NCBI GenBank assembly: GCA_965238305.1
Contig: CBDEHK010000001.1
Coordinates: forward strand, 558,001 to 622,000
Direction: 5' to 3'
Length of the DNA stretch: 64,000 nucleotides
DNA from: CBDCGJ01 sp965238305
GTDB taxonomy: Bacteria > Pseudomonadota > Alphaproteobacteria > GCA-2731375
A model generated the notes under the pieces. That model saw only the letters and a program-made list of their open reading frames with translations, made no database searches and was not told the DNA's origin. Below, piece by piece: positions 43,169-50,759 of the stretch. Both the position numbers and the translations under genes were made by a program. Numbering within the stretch: position 1 is the first letter of the stretch; the number at the start of each line of letters is the position of its first letter.

Positions 43169-44245
43169 GTGAAACCTAAGTTGCTTTTTCAATTGACCCT
43201 GGCCGCCCTAATTCTCGCCAGTGACGTGATCTTTTTGCCGCTTTCTTTATCTGCAAAACCGCGTTCCGTGGCGCTGCCCAAAATCGAGAACAAGACCATC
43301 CGACCGCGTATTCTATATATCAAAAATCCGCGCTTCCCAGCCGTTACGCCAACTGACCTGCGCCGGGTCGCCAGCGCCGCCGCCGCCTTGGTCGAAGCCC
43401 ATTTTGACATCAAAGTGAAGCTGCCGGAACAGATTACTGTCCGTCATATCGATGCGGTTTTTAGTCCCCTAATCGGCGCCGATCCGCCAGGATTAAAAAG
43501 AGCGATGGCTGATTTTCGCAACGACAGGGTCAATTGGGAAATCGTCCGGAAAAACCTCGTCAAACAGATCGAAAAGCAAACCGATCCGCTCGATAAACAG
43601 ATCGAATTTGCCCGCCCTTACCTGGTCCGGCCTTTAGTCACAGAAGATGTCGCCTCGTTTTCGACGGCGGTGATGGAAACCTTTAAGGCGCGGCTCTCCT
43701 ATTGGACCAAAGCGACGCTAGCGGACGGCCATCCAGTGATCGGCAAAGTGCCGGGACGCCCGGACCTGCCCTTCAATGAATACGGCTATTGGGCGCTGAT
43801 GGCGAAACGCGGCATCGAGGCCGAGATCATTTTGACAAACCAGCTTGTCGCCAGCGTCGAATATCTGCCGATCCCGGTCCACACCTCAATCCGCGGCGGC
43901 ATCACTGGGGGCTCGTCGGAATATAATCCAGCGTCCCATCTTGGCGCTTCGGTCTGGGTATCGTTCTTTCCATTTTTATCCGACGATCCGAACATTGTCC
44001 GCTATCGCAATGGCGATCGCTACGCAAGAGATGAAGCGCTTTCCCTTGCCGGCGCCATGCTGGCGCACGAGATGGGGCACCAACTGCTGCATCTACGGCA
44101 TCCGTGGTCGAATGCGGCCTGCCTGATGCGCCCGGCGGCGATGCTGGACTTTGCCGCCTGGGTCGAAAAGTTCGATCCGGCGAAGTGCGGAATCGGCTCC
44201 AGCCCGGCCATGCAGCCCGGCACTTTGCGGATCCCGATCTGGTAA
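43169..44245 (+). CDS. Secreted zincin-like putative metalloprotease
   Basis: A 358-aa protein starting at a GTG with GGAGGGGG upstream. Residues 1-30 form a signal peptide (LLFQLTLAALILASDVIFLP). The metalloprotease zinc motif HEMGHQLLH lies near residue 298 in LAHEMGHQLLHLRHP, followed by SNAACLMRPAAMLDFAAWV, whose Met-containing turn resembles a metzincin Met-turn. I do not recognise a named family. Two further cysteines near the C-terminus (AACLM and PAKCGIG) could form a disulfide, consistent with export. Confidence 0.72.
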   Translation: MKPKLLFQLTLAALILASDVIFLPLSLSAKPRSVALPKIENKTIRPRILYIKNPRFPAVTPTDLRRVASAAAALVEAHFDIKVKLPEQITVRHIDAVFSPLIGADPPGLKRAMADFRNDRVNWEIVRKNLVKQIEKQTDPLDKQIEFARPYLVRPLVTEDVASFSTAVMETFKARLSYWTKATLADGHPVIGKVPGRPDLPFNEYGYWALMAKRGIEAEIILTNQLVASVEYLPIPVHTSIRGGITGGSSEYNPASHLGASVWVSFFPFLSDDPNIVRYRNGDRYARDEALSLAGAMLAHEMGHQLLHLRHPWSNAACLMRPAAMLDFAAWVEKFDPAKCGIGSSPAMQPGTLRIPIW

Positions 44246-44328
44246 GGTGCGTGGGATTCAGTGAAGAGCCGGAACTGTGATATTGTCGCAAACAAGTTCA
44301 GGCATCGAAAGATGAGGAGGATTTTGCA

Positions 44329-45129
44329 ATGAAATTGACCGACGCGGAACTCAAGACCTTCGATGAAGAGGGTTATCTTTTCTTCCCTGAAGTTTTTCGG
44401 CCCGAGGAAGCGGCTCTTTTGAGGCAGGAGGCGGAAATCGTCTACGCGATGGACCGCAAAGAAGTGTGGCGGGAAAACTCCGGCATTGTCCGCACCGCTT
44501 TCGCGGCGCACCTTTATAATGAGGGCTTTCGCCGCCTGGGTGCGCATCCCCGGTTGCTTGATCCGGTGCAGCAGCTTCTCGACGGCCCGGTTTATATGCA
44601 TCAGTACAAGGTCAACGCCAAAGAAGCCTTTGATGGTGAAGTTTGGCAATGGCACCAGGACTACGGCACCTGGCACCGGGACGATGAAATGCCGGAGCCT
44701 CGGGCGATGAATATCGCGGTCTTTCTGGACGATGTGACCGCCGCCAACGGCCCGTTATTGTTCCTACCGGGCAGTCACAAGATGGGCGTGATCGAGGCCG
44801 GCCACGACCTCGAGACGACCTCTTACCCGCTCTGGGTGCTGGATCGCGACATGATCTCAAAGTTGGCTGACCGCGGCGGCTGTGTCGCCCCGACCGGGCC
44901 CGCCGGCAGCGTCTTGTTGTTTTCTTCGCTATTGGTGCATGCCAGCCCGGCGAATATCTCGCCACTCAGCCGCACCATCGTCTATCTGTCGCTTTGCCAG
45001 GTGGATAATCACATCCGCGCCTTCAATCGCGAAGCATGGATCGCCCACCGCGATTTCACCCCGATCGAAGCCCTGGATGACGACTGTCTGATGGAATTGG
45101 TCGCGGCCCAGCAGCAGGTTGCGGAATAA
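44329..45129 (+). CDS. Phytanoyl-CoA dioxygenase (PhyH) family protein
   Basis: A 266-aa Fe(II)/2-oxoglutarate oxygenase. Iron-binding residues are His and Asp in WQWHQDYGTWHRD (about residues 105-117) and the distal His in LVHASPANIS (about 204-213), followed by the Arg of PLSRTIVYLS that binds 2-oxoglutarate. The N-terminus FDEEGYLFFPEVF is typical of the family, which includes ectoine and halogenase-like hydroxylases. GAGGAGGATTTTGCA precedes the ATG. The last 17 codons and the following 45 bp recur at 46997. Confidence 0.93.
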   Translation: MKLTDAELKTFDEEGYLFFPEVFRPEEAALLRQEAEIVYAMDRKEVWRENSGIVRTAFAAHLYNEGFRRLGAHPRLLDPVQQLLDGPVYMHQYKVNAKEAFDGEVWQWHQDYGTWHRDDEMPEPRAMNIAVFLDDVTAANGPLLFLPGSHKMGVIEAGHDLETTSYPLWVLDRDMISKLADRGGCVAPTGPAGSVLLFSSLLVHASPANISPLSRTIVYLSLCQVDNHIRAFNREAWIAHRDFTPIEALDDDCLMELVAAQQQVAE

Positions 45130-45222
45130 CGACAAACGCACCTTTTCGGGAACTTGCGGCTCGCGCTGCCGCTCAATCTCCGCTGCGCGTGGGGCTCATC
45201 GGTGCAGGGGAATTCGCCAACA

Positions 45223-45246
45223 TGGCAGTTATGAATTGTGTCCCCG
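45223..45246 (-). repeat. GGGGACAC-type repeat, reverse-orientation fragment
   Basis: Reads ATGGCAGTTATGAATTGTGT then CCCC on the plus strand, the inverse of the elements at 49036 and 50050. Confidence 0.65.
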
Positions 45247-45340
45247 GAACTGGAATTCGCAGCCTTGCTTTCAGCAAACACGGTGTTCATTGTGTTGCCT
45301 AAAAGTTGTGGTCATTTAGTGACGGAGATTTAGGCTGACT

Positions 45341-45721
45341 ATGAAGAACCGCCTCACGCCGCTGTCGATACCTAAGCCTGTAAAAGGTGGCGTGATCGAT
45401 TGGATACACAGACTCCTTCTCTTGCTCCTAAATGTCCTCATGTTGGTGTCGATCTTCGCGTGGCCGCTAGTGGTTATAATACTGCTCTCGGCACACAACG
45501 CGCCCAATTGGGGCGGTGGATTATTCTCTAGCTTGCTCGTTGTCCAAATCATGTCCTATCCCGCACCGGTAGTCGTTGGTGCAGTTGGGGCATTGTGGAC
45601 CAGAGGTCGGTCCCCTCGAAAACTCTACATGTGGACGTTGGTGACATTGGTAGCACCGGCAGGCCTGGCCATCTCGATCAATATCTATCCTATTCTCTGT
45701 GGCGGTATCGGCAGATGCTAG
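45341..45721 (+). CDS. Small membrane protein, unknown function
   Basis: A 126-aa protein with three likely membrane segments (LLLLLLNVLMLVSIFAWPLV, LLVVQIMSYPAPVVVGAVGA and LYMWTLVTLVAPAGLAISIN). I do not recognise a family. The ribosome site is weak, but the codon pattern and membrane topology look like a real gene. It lies between the PhyH gene and the RTX-like gene. Confidence 0.5.
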   Translation: MKNRLTPLSIPKPVKGGVIDWIHRLLLLLLNVLMLVSIFAWPLVVIILLSAHNAPNWGGGLFSSLLVVQIMSYPAPVVVGAVGALWTRGRSPRKLYMWTLVTLVAPAGLAISINIYPILCGGIGRC

Positions 45722-45751
45722 TAACCACGGAGAAGAGACTCTAGGGGAATT

Positions 45752-45808
45752 CTGGGGACACAATCCTCAATTACCCACTACTTAATTGCCGTGTCGACCC
45801 GCTCAGCT
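45752..45808 (+). repeat. GGGGACAC-type repeat, diverged copy
   Basis: TCTGGGGACACAATCCTCAA, then CTTAATTGCCGTGTCGACCC and GCTCAGC. It overlaps the last codons of the RTX-like gene. Confidence 0.65.
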
Positions 45809-46501
45809 TTGATTTTCACAACCAACGAATGTGTCACTGCCGCCGCCGCCGACGCACTCATCGGTGTGCCAGCCGCCGTCGATATGGTCGTCGCCGGGGC
45901 CACCGTCAAGTATGTCGGCATGGTTGCCGCCAATAAGGGTGTCGTTGCCGTCGCCACCCATGATGGTGTCTTCGCCGCTGCCTGCGTTTATACAGTCGGC
46001 GCCGTCTTCCCCATAGATGGAGTCGTCACCACTGCCACCTTTCGCCAAATAGATTGTGCCAATGGCTGTTTTTAGTTCACACGCGACCCCTGAGGCGGGC
46101 GAGGCCCCGACCCCGCCAAAGATGGTGTCGTTGCCGTGCCCGCCCCAAAGATCGTCGTCCTTGGCGCCACCGTCAATGGCGTTGTTGCCGGGGCCACCAA
46201 AGATGGTGTCGTTGCCACCGCCACCGGCAATGAAGTCGGCGAAAATGCTGCCACAGATGGTATCGTCGCCGCCGTTACCTTGGATGCTGACCCCGCCGGG
46301 ATCGTCAATGTAGCGGCAGTCGATCTTGTCGCCCTTTTTGGTTCCTTCAATCACAAAGGTGTTCGCTAATTGTTTTCCATTGAGCGTACACCAGTTTCCC
46401 GCCGGAGGATTATCTGGAAGAGGGCAATATCCGTGTTCAGCAACGCTACTGAGCGGGATGAGAGCCACTAAAGCTGCTAGCGTAACTATACGTAAATTCA
46501 T
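45803..46501 (-). CDS. Secreted RTX-like calcium-binding repeat protein
   Basis: A 232-aa protein with a signal peptide (MNLRIVTLAALVALIPLSSV). From about residue 75 it consists of glycine/aspartate nonapeptides of the GGxGxDxxx type, such as GNGGDDTIC, GGGGNDTIF and GGDGNDTLI, which form calcium-bound beta rolls. Unlike typical RTX proteins it has an N-terminal Sec signal, several cysteines and no C-terminal type I secretion region. GGAGGGGACAAC precedes the ATG. A surface or periplasmic structural role is likely. Confidence 0.85.
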   Translation of the reverse strand: MNLRIVTLAALVALIPLSSVAEHGYCPLPDNPPAGNWCTLNGKQLANTFVIEGTKKGDKIDCRYIDDPGGVSIQGNGGDDTICGSIFADFIAGGGGNDTIFGGPGNNAIDGGAKDDDLWGGHGNDTIFGGVGASPASGVACELKTAIGTIYLAKGGSGDDSIYGEDGADCINAGSGEDTIMGGDGNDTLIGGNHADILDGGPGDDHIDGGWHTDECVGGGGSDTFVGCENQS

Positions 46502-46635
46502 GTTGTCCCCTCCAATAAGATTAAGTGCCCGTGTTGATCAGGTTTAGCTGCCTGCGTTCCTGCCGAGAAAAATTGCCCGTCGTCATATCAACTGGTCGCC
46601 TTGGGCGCTTTCAGGAACAGAGACTTTCGATAAAC

Positions 46636-46688
46636 ACAAGATCTGGCGAAATACACAAGATCTGGCGATAAACACAAGATCTGGGTTT
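46636..46688 (+). repeat. Three tandem copies of a 17-19-bp motif
   Basis: ACACAAGATCTGGCGAAAT, ACACAAGATCTGGCGATAA and ACACAAGATCTGGG in a row. Function unknown. Confidence 0.85.
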
Positions 46689-46726
46689 CCACTAACGCGG
46701 TACTAGATGGCCGCAAAATCGGCCCG

Positions 46727-46969
46727 TTGTTTCTACGACAAAACCTAAGCAAGTACTTTTTACAGGTTGTCGGAGCTCATGACCGGCGTGAACTCAACCG
46801 CCGTATCAAGCTTCATGAACAATTGTTGATCGACCGATCGGAATTTTCGATGGATCAACCATATCGAAGACTATCAGAAGCACAGGCTAATATACAGTAC
46901 TGGCTGAGATACCTTAAATGTCGGGGACACACCAATTCCGAGGACGCAATACTTAATTTCCCTCTATAA
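46727..46969 (+). CDS. Possible hypothetical protein
   Basis: An 80-codon frame with a charged, helical composition (HDRRELNRRIKLHEQLLIDR). No family is recognised. Its end runs into the GGGGACAC-type repeat, so it may be a truncated gene. The start is unsupported by a good ribosome site. Confidence 0.25.
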   Translation: MFLRQNLSKYFLQVVGAHDRRELNRRIKLHEQLLIDRSEFSMDQPYRRLSEAQANIQYWLRYLKCRGHTNSEDAILNFPL

Positions 46970-46985
46970 TTAAGTATTGTGTCCC
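46918..46985. repeat. GGGGACAC-type repeat with a perfect 12-bp inverted repeat
   Basis: CAATACTTAATT (46947-46958) and AATTAAGTATTG (46968-46979) are perfect complements around a 9-base loop. GGGGACAC lies at the left and GTGTCCCC at the right, so the whole unit is palindromic, like the end of a small transposable element. Confidence 0.8.
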
Positions 46986-46996
46986 CTTTATTTCCG

Positions 46997-47050
46997 GACG
47001 ACGACTGCCTGATGGAATTGGTCGCAGCGTGGCGGCAGGTCGCGGAGTAA
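46997..47050 (+). pseudogene. 3' terminal fragment of a second PhyH gene
   Basis: Encodes DDDCLMELVAAWRQVAE and a stop, against DDDCLMELVAAQQQVAE at the end of the intact gene at 44329. Similarity continues about 45 bp past the stop (AACTCTTTCAGGAACTTGCAG against ACCTTTTCGGGAACTTGCGG). The break is directly beside the GGGGACAC-type repeat. Confidence 0.8.
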
Positions 47051-47106
47051 CGAAAAATGTAAACTCTTTCAGGAACTTGCAGCCGTTCCACTCGAGCTTG
47101 GCTTTT

Positions 47107-47769
47107 TTAATATAACTCTCGAATCCCGCGTGACAAAAGGTCAAAGAACTCCTTCTCCTTGCCGGGAGTGAGAATGTCCAACCTGACGTGGTCCGAGAAA
47201 AACTGGCTCTGTTCAATCGCACCGTCCGCCAAGGCCATCAGCGGTTCGTAAGACGTAGTCACAATCACATCCGGGTTCTCAGCCGCACCCGCAAGCAGCT
47301 GGCCATCGCCGTCTTTCGCTGTCAACCGAAAAGCCTCCCCATCTATTATCAGCGTGGCCTCGAAATTATGCTCGGGGGAGATCGCCCTTTTGCAGGCCGT
47401 TCCAAGCGACACCGCAACGGTTCTAAGATTGCCGGGTTTCTGGATCTTCGATGGTCGGGGCATTCGCCCACCAAACCGCACAAGCTCGAATATCAGTTGC
47501 CCGGTTCGCTCTCCCAGTTCGGTTAACGAATAGAGCGACACACCAAACTCCGCATCGTATTTTTGGATGAGGCCGCTGGCTTCCAGCGCCTGCAGCCGAT
47601 CAGACAATAGGTTCGATGCGATGCCGGTTAGCCCAGTTTGAAGGTCCTTGAAACGCGCAGGGCCTGCATGCAGATCGCGCAGGATCAACAATGCCCAGCG
47701 GTCGCCGACATGATCAAGCGCGCGGGAGATCGGGCAGAGCAGGTTGTAGCTTCTAGCTTTTTGTTTCAT
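47107..47769 (-). CDS. HxlR-family transcriptional regulator with a C-terminal SCP2-like domain
   Basis: A 220-aa protein. Residues 1-95 form a HxlR winged helix (CPISRALDHVGDRWALLILR, then GIASNLLSDRLQALEASGLI). Residues 110-220 resemble an SCP2 sterol-carrier domain (ATLIIDGEAFRLTAKDGDGQ), a fusion seen in several proteobacteria. It probably represses the divergent NmrA-type gene at 47876 in response to a lipid-like or redox signal. The ATG at 47769 is favoured over an upstream GTG at 47778. Confidence 0.85.
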   Translation of the reverse strand: MKQKARSYNLLCPISRALDHVGDRWALLILRDLHAGPARFKDLQTGLTGIASNLLSDRLQALEASGLIQKYDAEFGVSLYSLTELGERTGQLIFELVRFGGRMPRPSKIQKPGNLRTVAVSLGTACKRAISPEHNFEATLIIDGEAFRLTAKDGDGQLLAGAAENPDVIVTTSYEPLMALADGAIEQSQFFSDHVRLDILTPGKEKEFFDLLSRGIRELY

Positions 47770-47808
47770 TTCTTTCACAAATCTATCGCTTTACTTTTTA
47801 AACTTCTT

Positions 47809-47825
47809 ACTTTATATATTAAAGT
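47809..47825. promoter_or_regulatory. Candidate operator in the HxlR/NmrA divergent promoter
   Basis: ACTTTA and TAAAGT form a perfect inverted repeat around TATAT, midway in the 106-bp AT-rich divergent region. The placement suits autoregulation by the adjacent HxlR protein. Confidence 0.45.
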
Positions 47826-47875
47826 CATATTACAAAACAACAACCGGAATGTCCACAAAGTAAAGGAACAATCAA

Positions 47876-49009
47876 ATGTCTGCAAAGCCCAAAATCCTCG
47901 TCACATCCGCCACCGGAAAAACTGGAATGCCAACTGTTCTGCAATTGCTTGAGAAGGGTTTTCCCGTCCGCGCCTTTGTGCGAAAGCTGGACCACAGAAG
48001 CGAAGCGCTTGAAAGCGCCGGGGCCGATATTTTCGTCGGCGACCAGTATTCGATCACCGATATGCGGGCGGCGATGGTTGGTGTTAAGCGCGCCTATCAA
48101 TGTGCGCCAACCGCACCCAACGCCTTGTTTTTCAATGCGGTATTCACCGTAGCCGCCTATGAGGCTGGGCTCGAACACGTTGTCACGATCAGCCAATGGC
48201 TGGCAAGCGCCAACCACCCATCCGTCGGTACGCGCGTCGTGTTTCTCGGTGACATCCTAATCAAAATGCGGCCTGAGATGACAGTAACCACCATCAACGT
48301 TGGATGGTTTGCCGATAACTACCTACGGGGGTTGGACACGGCAGCTCATCTCGGCGTGTTCTCCATGCCACTCGGCGACGGGAACGTTAAAAAGAATGCG
48401 GCGCCCTCCAACGAAGATATCGCGAGCGTGGTTGTCGGCGCGCTGATTGATCCCATCGCTCATGCGGGCAAGACTTACCGGCCCACTGGTCCGGAACTAA
48501 TATCGCCCAACGAAATTGCCGCCGCGATGGGTAAGGCGCTCGGCCGCAAAGTGACATATCGAGACATCCCCGAAAAGATGATGTTCAAAGCTCTCAAGGC
48601 GTTTCCACCGCCCAACTATACCGAGACGGCTCTTACGCAAGTCAGATTATACGCCGATGAATACCGACGTGGTGCATTTGCGGTTAATGCCCCGACCCGG
48701 GATGTTGAGACCGTAGGCGGACGGACGCCAGAGAGCTTCGAGAGCATTGCCCGCCGCTACATCGCCGAACGCCCGGACGACTTCAGGCCGAGCTTCGCGA
48801 CCAAGTTCAAAGCCATCGCTGGCTTCCTGAAAATCCTCATCACTCGGGCACCCGACATCGCCGCCATCGAAGCGCAAAAGGACCTCGTCAAGCTCGAGGC
48901 ACCGACATTCTGCCTGGACGACGCAGAGTGGCGCGAGAGCCACTTATCTGCGCCGGCGCATACCATTCACGGGAAGGGTCGCCTAGCGCCAGTTCCAATT
49001 GCGTCGTAG
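47876..49009 (+). CDS. NmrA-like NAD(P)-binding protein
   Basis: A 377-aa atypical short-chain dehydrogenase of the NmrA branch. The Rossmann start is KILVTSATGKTGMPTVLQLL (about residues 5-24), a variant of GxxGxxG, followed by RAFVRKLDHRSEALESAGAD, typical of NADP(H) sensing. It lacks an obvious YxxxK pair, so redox sensing or an accessory role is as likely as catalysis. The extra 90 C-terminal residues are unusual. AAAGGAACAATCAA precedes the ATG. Confidence 0.85.
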   Translation: MSAKPKILVTSATGKTGMPTVLQLLEKGFPVRAFVRKLDHRSEALESAGADIFVGDQYSITDMRAAMVGVKRAYQCAPTAPNALFFNAVFTVAAYEAGLEHVVTISQWLASANHPSVGTRVVFLGDILIKMRPEMTVTTINVGWFADNYLRGLDTAAHLGVFSMPLGDGNVKKNAAPSNEDIASVVVGALIDPIAHAGKTYRPTGPELISPNEIAAAMGKALGRKVTYRDIPEKMMFKALKAFPPPNYTETALTQVRLYADEYRRGAFAVNAPTRDVETVGGRTPESFESIARRYIAERPDDFRPSFATKFKAIAGFLKILITRAPDIAAIEAQKDLVKLEAPTFCLDDAEWRESHLSAPAHTIHGKGRLAPVPIAS

Positions 49010-49035
49010 GCGACCGTTTCCTCAATTCTGGGCAA

Positions 49036-49097
49036 TTCTGGGGAAACATTTCCTAATTGCCATCTCGACGCGCTGGCTCGTCAGCCTGAATATTAAC
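49036..49097 (+). repeat. GGGGACAC-type repeat
   Basis: CTGGGGAAACATTTCCTAATT, GCCATCTCGACGCGCTGGCT, CGTCAGCCTGAATATTAAC; nearly identical to 50050-50110. The gap continues to 49316 without another feature I recognise. Confidence 0.85.
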
Positions 49098-49316
49098 ACC
49101 CAACCAACGACCCAGACATGGGGCCGGGCCTGGGCATCATTCCTAGGCTGGTAGCATCCATCGTCGACTTAAAAAACCCAAACGCTATAGGCCTGCTTAG
49201 AAGTACAGCCAATCTCGGTTTGTTAGAATGAGTTCAGTATTACACTATTAAGAACTATCCAATCATGTTATTCTTGCGAAGCGGCTTGAGAAAATATCCG
49301 GGGGATATTGGGTGGC

Positions 49317-49463
49317 ATGCCAGACGAATTAAGCAATTTCGCTAAACTAGCTATTCAAGAATATTTGGCGGCGATGCTTACGATGACGCATAGAGAAATT
49401 CTTAGCAGTTTGTCAACAATCCGAACAAACGAGTTGGGAACGACTATCCAGAAGCACAACTAG
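49317..49463 (+). CDS. Small hypothetical protein directly upstream of a membrane-protein gene
   Basis: A 48-residue frame beginning MPDELSNFAKLAIQEYLAAM with GGGGGATATTGGGTGGC ahead of the ATG. Its stop codon is immediately followed by the ATG at 49464, so translation would be coupled. It is predicted mostly helical. Family unknown. Confidence 0.4.
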   Translation: MPDELSNFAKLAIQEYLAAMLTMTHREILSSLSTIRTNELGTTIQKHN

Positions 49464-49844
49464 ATGAAGTACGCATACAGACTGGTCGATATATTAGTAA
49501 GGGTGTACAGCCTAAAGTACTTGATTTTCTACTTTTTTGGCTCTGGATATGCGCCCATATTAACTGCGATACCATTATTGACGTATGGGTTAATCGTAGC
49601 GGCGCCCTTGCGATTGTTCGAAAACCCTTACATTGTGATCCCCCTCGGAGTTCTATTTTGGATTGTAAATTTGCTGTTTTTTGTCGATCTAGGACTTGAA
49701 GAACCAAGTGCTTTTGAATGGATACTAACCGATGAAGGCGGCGTTATGTTCGTTGCTATTTGTACAATTCTCCCGCTTTGGCTATTCGTCCGTTGTTGGT
49801 ACGCGAATAGCGAGACCTATTACAAATCTCTGAAAAGAATATAG
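49464..49844 (+). CDS. Small membrane protein, unknown function
   Basis: A 126-aa protein with about four hydrophobic segments (YLIFYFFGSGYAPILTAIPL, then IVIPLGVLFWIVNLLFFVDL, then GGVMFVAICTILPLWLFVRC). The AT-rich codon use and lack of recognised relatives suggest recent acquisition. It starts directly after the small frame at 49317. Confidence 0.5.
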   Translation: MKYAYRLVDILVRVYSLKYLIFYFFGSGYAPILTAIPLLTYGLIVAAPLRLFENPYIVIPLGVLFWIVNLLFFVDLGLEEPSAFEWILTDEGGVMFVAICTILPLWLFVRCWYANSETYYKSLKRI

Positions 49845-49940
49845 CAATACTGCGGTCGTCGGTGGCGGGGTGACCGACGGCCTAGGACGCGCTCGATCCT
49901 GCTAACGTCGCTATATTTATTCGCGCAGGCTGATGGACAT

Positions 49941-49997
49941 GATAATGCACAGGACTTTGAGGTTTCGCTCTTTGCCATCACAAAGAGCTTTGGTGGA
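49941..49997 (+). repeat. tRNA-Ala 3'-flank-like repeat, copy 3
   Basis: ATAATGCACAGGACTTTGAG, then CGCTCTTTGCCATCACAAAG, AGCTTTGGTGGAGGG. It matches the sequences beside the tRNA gene at 51803 and 51914. GCTCTTTG and CAAAGAGC form a hairpin. Confidence 0.75.
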
Positions 49998-50049
49998 GGG
50001 CGAAGCCCAGTAGATTAGGATATCACTCTCGCTGTTAGCTTTGCGAGAT

Positions 50050-50110
50050 CTGGGGACACATTTCCTAATTGCCATCTCGACGCGCTGGCTGGTCAGCATG
50101 AATATTAACA
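50050..50110 (+). repeat. GGGGACAC-type repeat
   Basis: CTGGGGACACATTTCCTAATT, GCCATCTCGACGCGCTGGCT, GGTCAGCATGAATATTAAC. Confidence 0.85.
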
Positions 50111-50185
50111 GTTTTTTATTATCTTAGAATTACCCTCAATAGGCTGACTAATCGAACCCCGGTTTATTGCAGAGGAGTGCGAGCA

Positions 50186-50545
50186 ATGGGTAAGCACGCT
50201 GAAGTCGAGCATGAAAATCGCGCCCACCGGCGCCATCGGACGTTAAAAACAGCGCAGGTGATATTTAACGACGAAAACTGTGTCATGAATTGTCATGTCC
50301 GCGATATGTCTGAAGGTGGCGCCAAAGCAAGGTTCGACATTCCCTTTATTTGTCCGAGCGAGATTATTCTCTATTTTCCGATCGATGAAAAACAGGGCCA
50401 AATAAGACATTGTGAAACGGCCTGGATAAAAGGGACTGACGTCGGTTTTCGCTTCCGCTCAGATAGCCACTCGGTTCATTTGGATGAGATATTCGGCGAC
50501 CAGATCCCCGAGGCCAACTGGAAAGCGACTTGGGCTTTGTCGTGA
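50186..50545 (+). CDS. PilZ domain protein
   Basis: A 119-aa single-domain protein with the c-di-GMP-binding pattern: RAHRRHRTLKTAQVIF near the N-terminus supplies the RxxxR motif (around residues 10-16), and VRDMSEGGAKARFD (about 37-50) supplies D/NxSxxG. Such proteins transmit c-di-GMP signals to motility or surface structures. AGAGGAG precedes the ATG at 50186, better than one nine bases earlier. It is the only c-di-GMP-related gene in the window. Confidence 0.85.
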   Translation: MGKHAEVEHENRAHRRHRTLKTAQVIFNDENCVMNCHVRDMSEGGAKARFDIPFICPSEIILYFPIDEKQGQIRHCETAWIKGTDVGFRFRSDSHSVHLDEIFGDQIPEANWKATWALS

Positions 50546-50759
50546 GTTAAGACTAATAAAGCAGCTATTTCGCATCTAATTTCTTGCTCCAAAATCAGCA
50601 TCGCCAATAACTGCGGGGGTCTAATCTCGCCGCCGGACTTTGACTGTAATCCACTCGCTTCCGCAACCGCACCCCAGCGCCGGCACCGTCCTCTGGGGTC
50701 TATATTCACGCCCTATTGGACTTAGATTTCGGATATTGCATCTGGATCGTCCAATGCTC

